DNA of 8,230 nt, taken from the NCBI GenBank assembly GCA_041750975.1, contig JBGSYN010000117.1, positions 1-8,230 on the forward strand, written 5' to 3'. Both the position numbers and the translations under genes were made by a program. A model generated the notes under the pieces. The model worked only from the letters and a program-made list of their open reading frames with translations, ran no database searches and was not told where the DNA came from. This document shows, in pieces, positions 5,568 to 8,230 of this stretch. This DNA is from JBGSYN01 sp041750975 (GTDB lineage: Bacteria; Pseudomonadota; Alphaproteobacteria; Geminicoccales; Geminicoccaceae). Every line of letters starts with the position of its first letter. The stretch's first letter is position 1.

Positions 5568-6356
5568 CTAAGGTGCAGCCTCTCTACACAGCTGCTGCAA
5601 GACGTTCATGTCATCCCGAAATTGAGCGATGCTATCCCCCGACACAAACTCCAAAAAGGCGTAACTCTGTTTGCTCCAGCGTGGCGGCGGCGTGAATGCC
5701 GTCATCAAACGCTGCCAGGATTTTTCGCCTTCAATCAGCGGGCGCCGGATGTTGCCTTCGAGCCAATGGAAGACATGCAGATGCGAGAGAAAGGGGCGCA
5801 GCATGGCGAGCTCGTTCAGATAGGCGGTTTCGCCTCGGCCCGGCACCGGTTGCCAATAGCTGAAGAGACCGGGATGCGCCGCGAGCTGCAGCAGCCGCAA
5901 CGTCGCCTCGGCCGTGTCCGTCAGCGTGTTGCGATGATATTCGAGACCGACCGTCAAGCCGCGCGTGGCGGCTGAACCGGCAATGAGGCGCAATCTTTCG
6001 GCGGTGCGTTGCCAGTCCGCCTCGGTCGCATCGGCCGAGCCCAGCCAGCCGGCCCAGACGCGGATATGGTCGGCCCCGAGCGCCGCGGCACTGTCCAGAT
6101 TGGCCTCGATATCGCCTTCATCCGGCGCTCCGGGACGCAGATAGGAACCATAGGAAGGCGTCCCGACACCCGCATCGCGGCAGAGCGTGCCGATCGTCTC
6201 CGCTATCGCAAGATCGCCCGGCGGCACATGGACGTCGCCGCCCCACTCGATCCCGGCAACACTGGCCCCCGCCGCCGCTTCGACAATCGCTTCAGGCGCC
6301 ATTCCCCGGAACGTGACCGAGCAGAGGCCCGGCAAGAGGCGCGGGGACGTGGTCAC
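5568..6356 (-). CDS. Sugar phosphate isomerase/epimerase-like TIM-barrel protein
   Basis: A 262-residue cytoplasmic protein of the xylose-isomerase-like/AP-endonuclease-2 TIM-barrel superfamily, whose members isomerise or epimerise sugars, inositols or hydroxy-pyruvates with a divalent metal. Visible landmarks are the first strand GLCSVTFR, then GIEWGGDVHVPPGD (Glu37, His43), GADHIRVWAG on the mid-barrel strand, GLEYHRNT (Glu139), YWQP (Gln169), HLHVFHW (His194, His197) and a late YAFLEFV strand (Glu236). The glutamates and histidines are the likely metal and catalytic ligands, which is inferred from the superfamily. GTG 6356 is chosen because homology-like sequence begins there; ATG 6440 would add 28 Ser/Gly/Arg-rich residues and overlap the upstream gene in another frame. 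No strong ribosome binding site precedes GTG 6356, so translation may depend on the gene ending 31 nt upstream. The exact substrate is unknown. Confidence 0.88.
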   Translation of the reverse strand: MTTSPRLLPGLCSVTFRGMAPEAIVEAAAGASVAGIEWGGDVHVPPGDLAIAETIGTLCRDAGVGTPSYGSYLRPGAPDEGDIEANLDSAAALGADHIRVWAGWLGSADATEADWQRTAERLRLIAGSAATRGLTVGLEYHRNTLTDTAEATLRLLQLAAHPGLFSYWQPVPGRGETAYLNELAMLRPFLSHLHVFHWLEGNIRRPLIEGEKSWQRLMTAFTPPPRWSKQSYAFLEFVSGDSIAQFRDDMNVLQQLCREAAP

Positions 6357-6387
6357 ACGAAATAAGCCGCGCGTCGGGGGATGCCGA

Positions 6388-8199
6388 TCATTGCGGCGTG
6401 CCGATGACGATCCTGTCCCGGCCCCAGGCGACGAACTCATTCCGGCAATCGCCGATCAGATCGAACGGGAAACCGGTCAGATGCCGCTGTTCGAAGTGCC
6501 GCAGTTGCCGCTCGTCGTCGGACAGCACCTGGCGCGCCTCGTACCAGGAACGATCACTGAGCTCGTTGCCCTGGGCATCGATCACGCTGCCGTCGAGCAG
6601 GAGCGTGCTGCCGCTCGTGCCGAATCCGACATTGGCGTTGATCGGCGCCTGCCGCAAATCGAGTTGGCCGCCTGCGAAGGACATCAGGATGTCGCCGTCG
6701 GATGAGAGACTATGCATGGCCCGCTTCGGACTGCTCGCGCGTTCCTGAACGACGATTTCCAATCCCGGCGAAGCGGGCTCGAGATCGCTCACCGCGACGC
6801 GCTGCGCGTCCTCGATGATTTCCCAGCCCTCCAGCTCCCATAAAATACGGCAATCCTCGGCATCATGCAGACGAATGCCGGTCTGGCCGACGGCGATGAT
6901 CTCCAGTCCCGGATTCAAGGGATCGATATCGGCAACGACAGCACTATCGATATGATCCTGACCCAATGGGTCGGCCCAGCCCGGCAGGACGCAGTCGATC
7001 CTGCCATCCCCATCGAGTTTGTAGCGCCCTGCAAAGACGAACTCGTAGCGGCCGTTGCCGTCTTCATCCATCGGGAAGAACCAATGGCCGGCAATCGGCG
7101 TTTCGGTTCGCCAGACAAGGTTGAGGTCGGCATCATAGGCGTCGATGACCGACAACTGATCGAGCCAGTTGCCTTGATAATCCTCCGACATGTTCTTCTG
7201 GGGTACGAGTATGAGCGGCGCGCTGCGTCCTTCCATGGGGAACATTGCGGCGTGGCATGGCCGTTCCGGAACGGCACCGGCAAGGTCGGTCTCCCGGGTG
7301 ACGTTGCCGGTAAGGCCGTCGCGAACTACCAAAGTTGCGCTCTCGCCGCGGCGCCAGCAATGAACGATCTCGTCGCCGCCGTCGCCGTCGAGATCGCCGA
7401 CTGCCAGGCGGTCGGCATGCCAGGGTTGAGTGCTGCGGCCGGGCCCCCGGACTTCCCATCGCTTGGTCCCGTCGAGATCGTAGACCCGTACCAGGCCCTG
7501 GCCGTAGTGCTGCACCAACTCGTAAATGCCGTCGCCATCGATATCGATCGGCAGCACCGAGCTATCGACATTCACCTGGCGGTCGCCGTCGAGCGGGATC
7601 TCGATCGCGGGTCTCATTCTCGTTTCGGGATCGCTGATGGGGCAGGATTGCCGGGCGATGAACGGTGTGGCCCGGACCGGATTGAAATGGCCTTGGATCC
7701 GGCACTTTTCGGCAGCGGACATTGCGGTCGACGCCTTGCACACCCCGGTCCCCGTGGGGCCGTGGGGGCATAGCAGGGCACCCGCATCAGGCTCGAGGGA
7801 GAGCTCTCGCCTTGGGCTGAACCGGGTCTGACTCAGACGGGTGAATGCCATGGAGCCAGCCGGCTCTCCCGCCTCCTCGCCATCATGCGGCCGGACCCGC
7901 CAGACATAGCTGCCGCTGTAGAAATAGCGGAACTGGAAGCGGCAAACGCCGGTGTCGCAATTGAAATCCCCAGCATCCTTGGTGATCGCCGCAATCGGTT
8001 CACCGGCATCATCCAGGACCTCGATCCGGTAACGACGCGTTTCGCCGAACGGTCGCCACTCGAACACCGGGCTGCTGGTCTCGATCGCCCCCGAGGGTGC
8101 GATCAGCGGCCCGGGCTCTGTCTGATTGATCTGTGCAACACTTGCCGAGCCGAACCCGACCAAGGCCAGTGCGGCGCCGAGCCAGAGGTGTCGAAGCAT
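6388..8199 (-). CDS. Secreted FG-GAP/VCBS propeller protein with shared N-terminal module, rhamnogalacturonan-lyase-like
   Basis: A 603-residue exported protein. Residues 1-22 are a signal peptide (LRHLWLGAALALVGFGSASVA). Residues about 29-122 are the module shared with the genes at 1-288 and 1553-2977: SSPVFEWRPF, C81-x4-C86, GSYVWRVRP and a final AFTRL strand. Residues 124-200 are a Cys-containing segment (C144, C154, C166, C186) of no recognised type. Residues about 205-603 form a propeller with Ca-binding loops DIDGDGIYE (219-227), DLDGDGGDE (269-277), DEDGNGRYE (378-386) and LDGDGRID (395-402), and repeated D-x-[DE]-P-x(2)-PGLEI blocks (424-434, 472-482). The HWFFPMDEDGNG and DIDP-PGLE patterns recall family PL11 rhamnogalacturonan lyases, but I cannot confirm a catalytic site; it may only bind polysaccharide. 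ATG 8199 is chosen over the adjacent TTG at 8202; no good ribosome binding site is visible. It is the first gene in the window of the likely three-gene unit. Confidence 0.9.
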   Translation of the reverse strand: MLRHLWLGAALALVGFGSASVAQINQTEPGPLIAPSGAIETSSPVFEWRPFGETRRYRIEVLDDAGEPIAAITKDAGDFNCDTGVCRFQFRYFYSGSYVWRVRPHDGEEAGEPAGSMAFTRLSQTRFSPRRELSLEPDAGALLCPHGPTGTGVCKASTAMSAAEKCRIQGHFNPVRATPFIARQSCPISDPETRMRPAIEIPLDGDRQVNVDSSVLPIDIDGDGIYELVQHYGQGLVRVYDLDGTKRWEVRGPGRSTQPWHADRLAVGDLDGDGGDEIVHCWRRGESATLVVRDGLTGNVTRETDLAGAVPERPCHAAMFPMEGRSAPLILVPQKNMSEDYQGNWLDQLSVIDAYDADLNLVWRTETPIAGHWFFPMDEDGNGRYEFVFAGRYKLDGDGRIDCVLPGWADPLGQDHIDSAVVADIDPLNPGLEIIAVGQTGIRLHDAEDCRILWELEGWEIIEDAQRVAVSDLEPASPGLEIVVQERASSPKRAMHSLSSDGDILMSFAGGQLDLRQAPINANVGFGTSGSTLLLDGSVIDAQGNELSDRSWYEARQVLSDDERQLRHFEQRHLTGFPFDLIGDCRNEFVAWGRDRIVIGTPQ

Positions 8200-8230
8200 C
8201 AATTCGACAGTCCGGCGCTCAGGTTTGCCG

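Noticed and set aside
6865..7773. A 302-codon plus-strand open frame opposite the propeller gene.
   Set aside because: It is antisense to a gene with a signal peptide and repeated Ca-binding loops. High GC favours long antisense frames, and its translation shows no recognisable domain.
1..8230. CRISPR arrays, tRNA or rRNA genes, insertion sequences.
   Set aside because: I saw no regularly spaced repeats, no tRNA-like cloverleaf with CCA end and no transposase-like coding sequence.

Overview
The window is most likely chromosomal DNA from an alphaproteobacterium. The main evidence is a response regulator at 538-1371 whose winged-helix domain is very close to CtrA, the cell-cycle regulator typical of that class. 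High GC and strong G/C preference at third codon positions in most genes fit this. I cannot name a genus.

Layout, left to right: (1) 1-288, minus strand, the N-terminal part of a secreted protein that runs off the window, preceded by a possible 41-residue ORF (281-406) whose stop overlaps its start; (2) 538-1371, minus, a CtrA-like OmpR-family regulator with an unusual C-terminal extension; (3) 1553-2977, minus, a secreted right-handed beta-helix protein resembling polysaccharide lyases; (4) 2978-3372, an AT-richer divergent intergenic region holding a 34-nt inverted repeat; (5) 3373-4161, plus, an uncharacterised probably cytoplasmic protein; (6) a short convergent gap with palindromes and a doubtful 44-codon ORF; (7) 4316-5518, 5568-6356 and 6388-8199, minus, three genes 49 and 31 nt apart that look like one transcription unit: a secreted FG-GAP/VCBS propeller protein (first), a TIM-barrel sugar isomerase/epimerase-like protein, and an FMN-dependent 2-hydroxy-acid dehydrogenase.

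The unifying observation is that three separate minus-strand genes (1-288, 1553-2977, 6388-8199) encode exported proteins that begin with the same roughly 90-residue beta-sandwich-like module. It has an SP-V/F-F-x-W motif, a Cys-x(4-5)-Cys pair and a GSYxWxVRP strand. The module is joined to different C-terminal domains: a beta-helix in one, a Ca-binding propeller in another, unknown in the third. Two of them also share a leader element at identical spacing from the start codon. This looks like a small family of modular secreted polysaccharide-interacting proteins clustered with a CtrA-like regulator and two enzymes that could process a sugar acid or related product. The domain calls are read from sequence; the joint pathway is inference.
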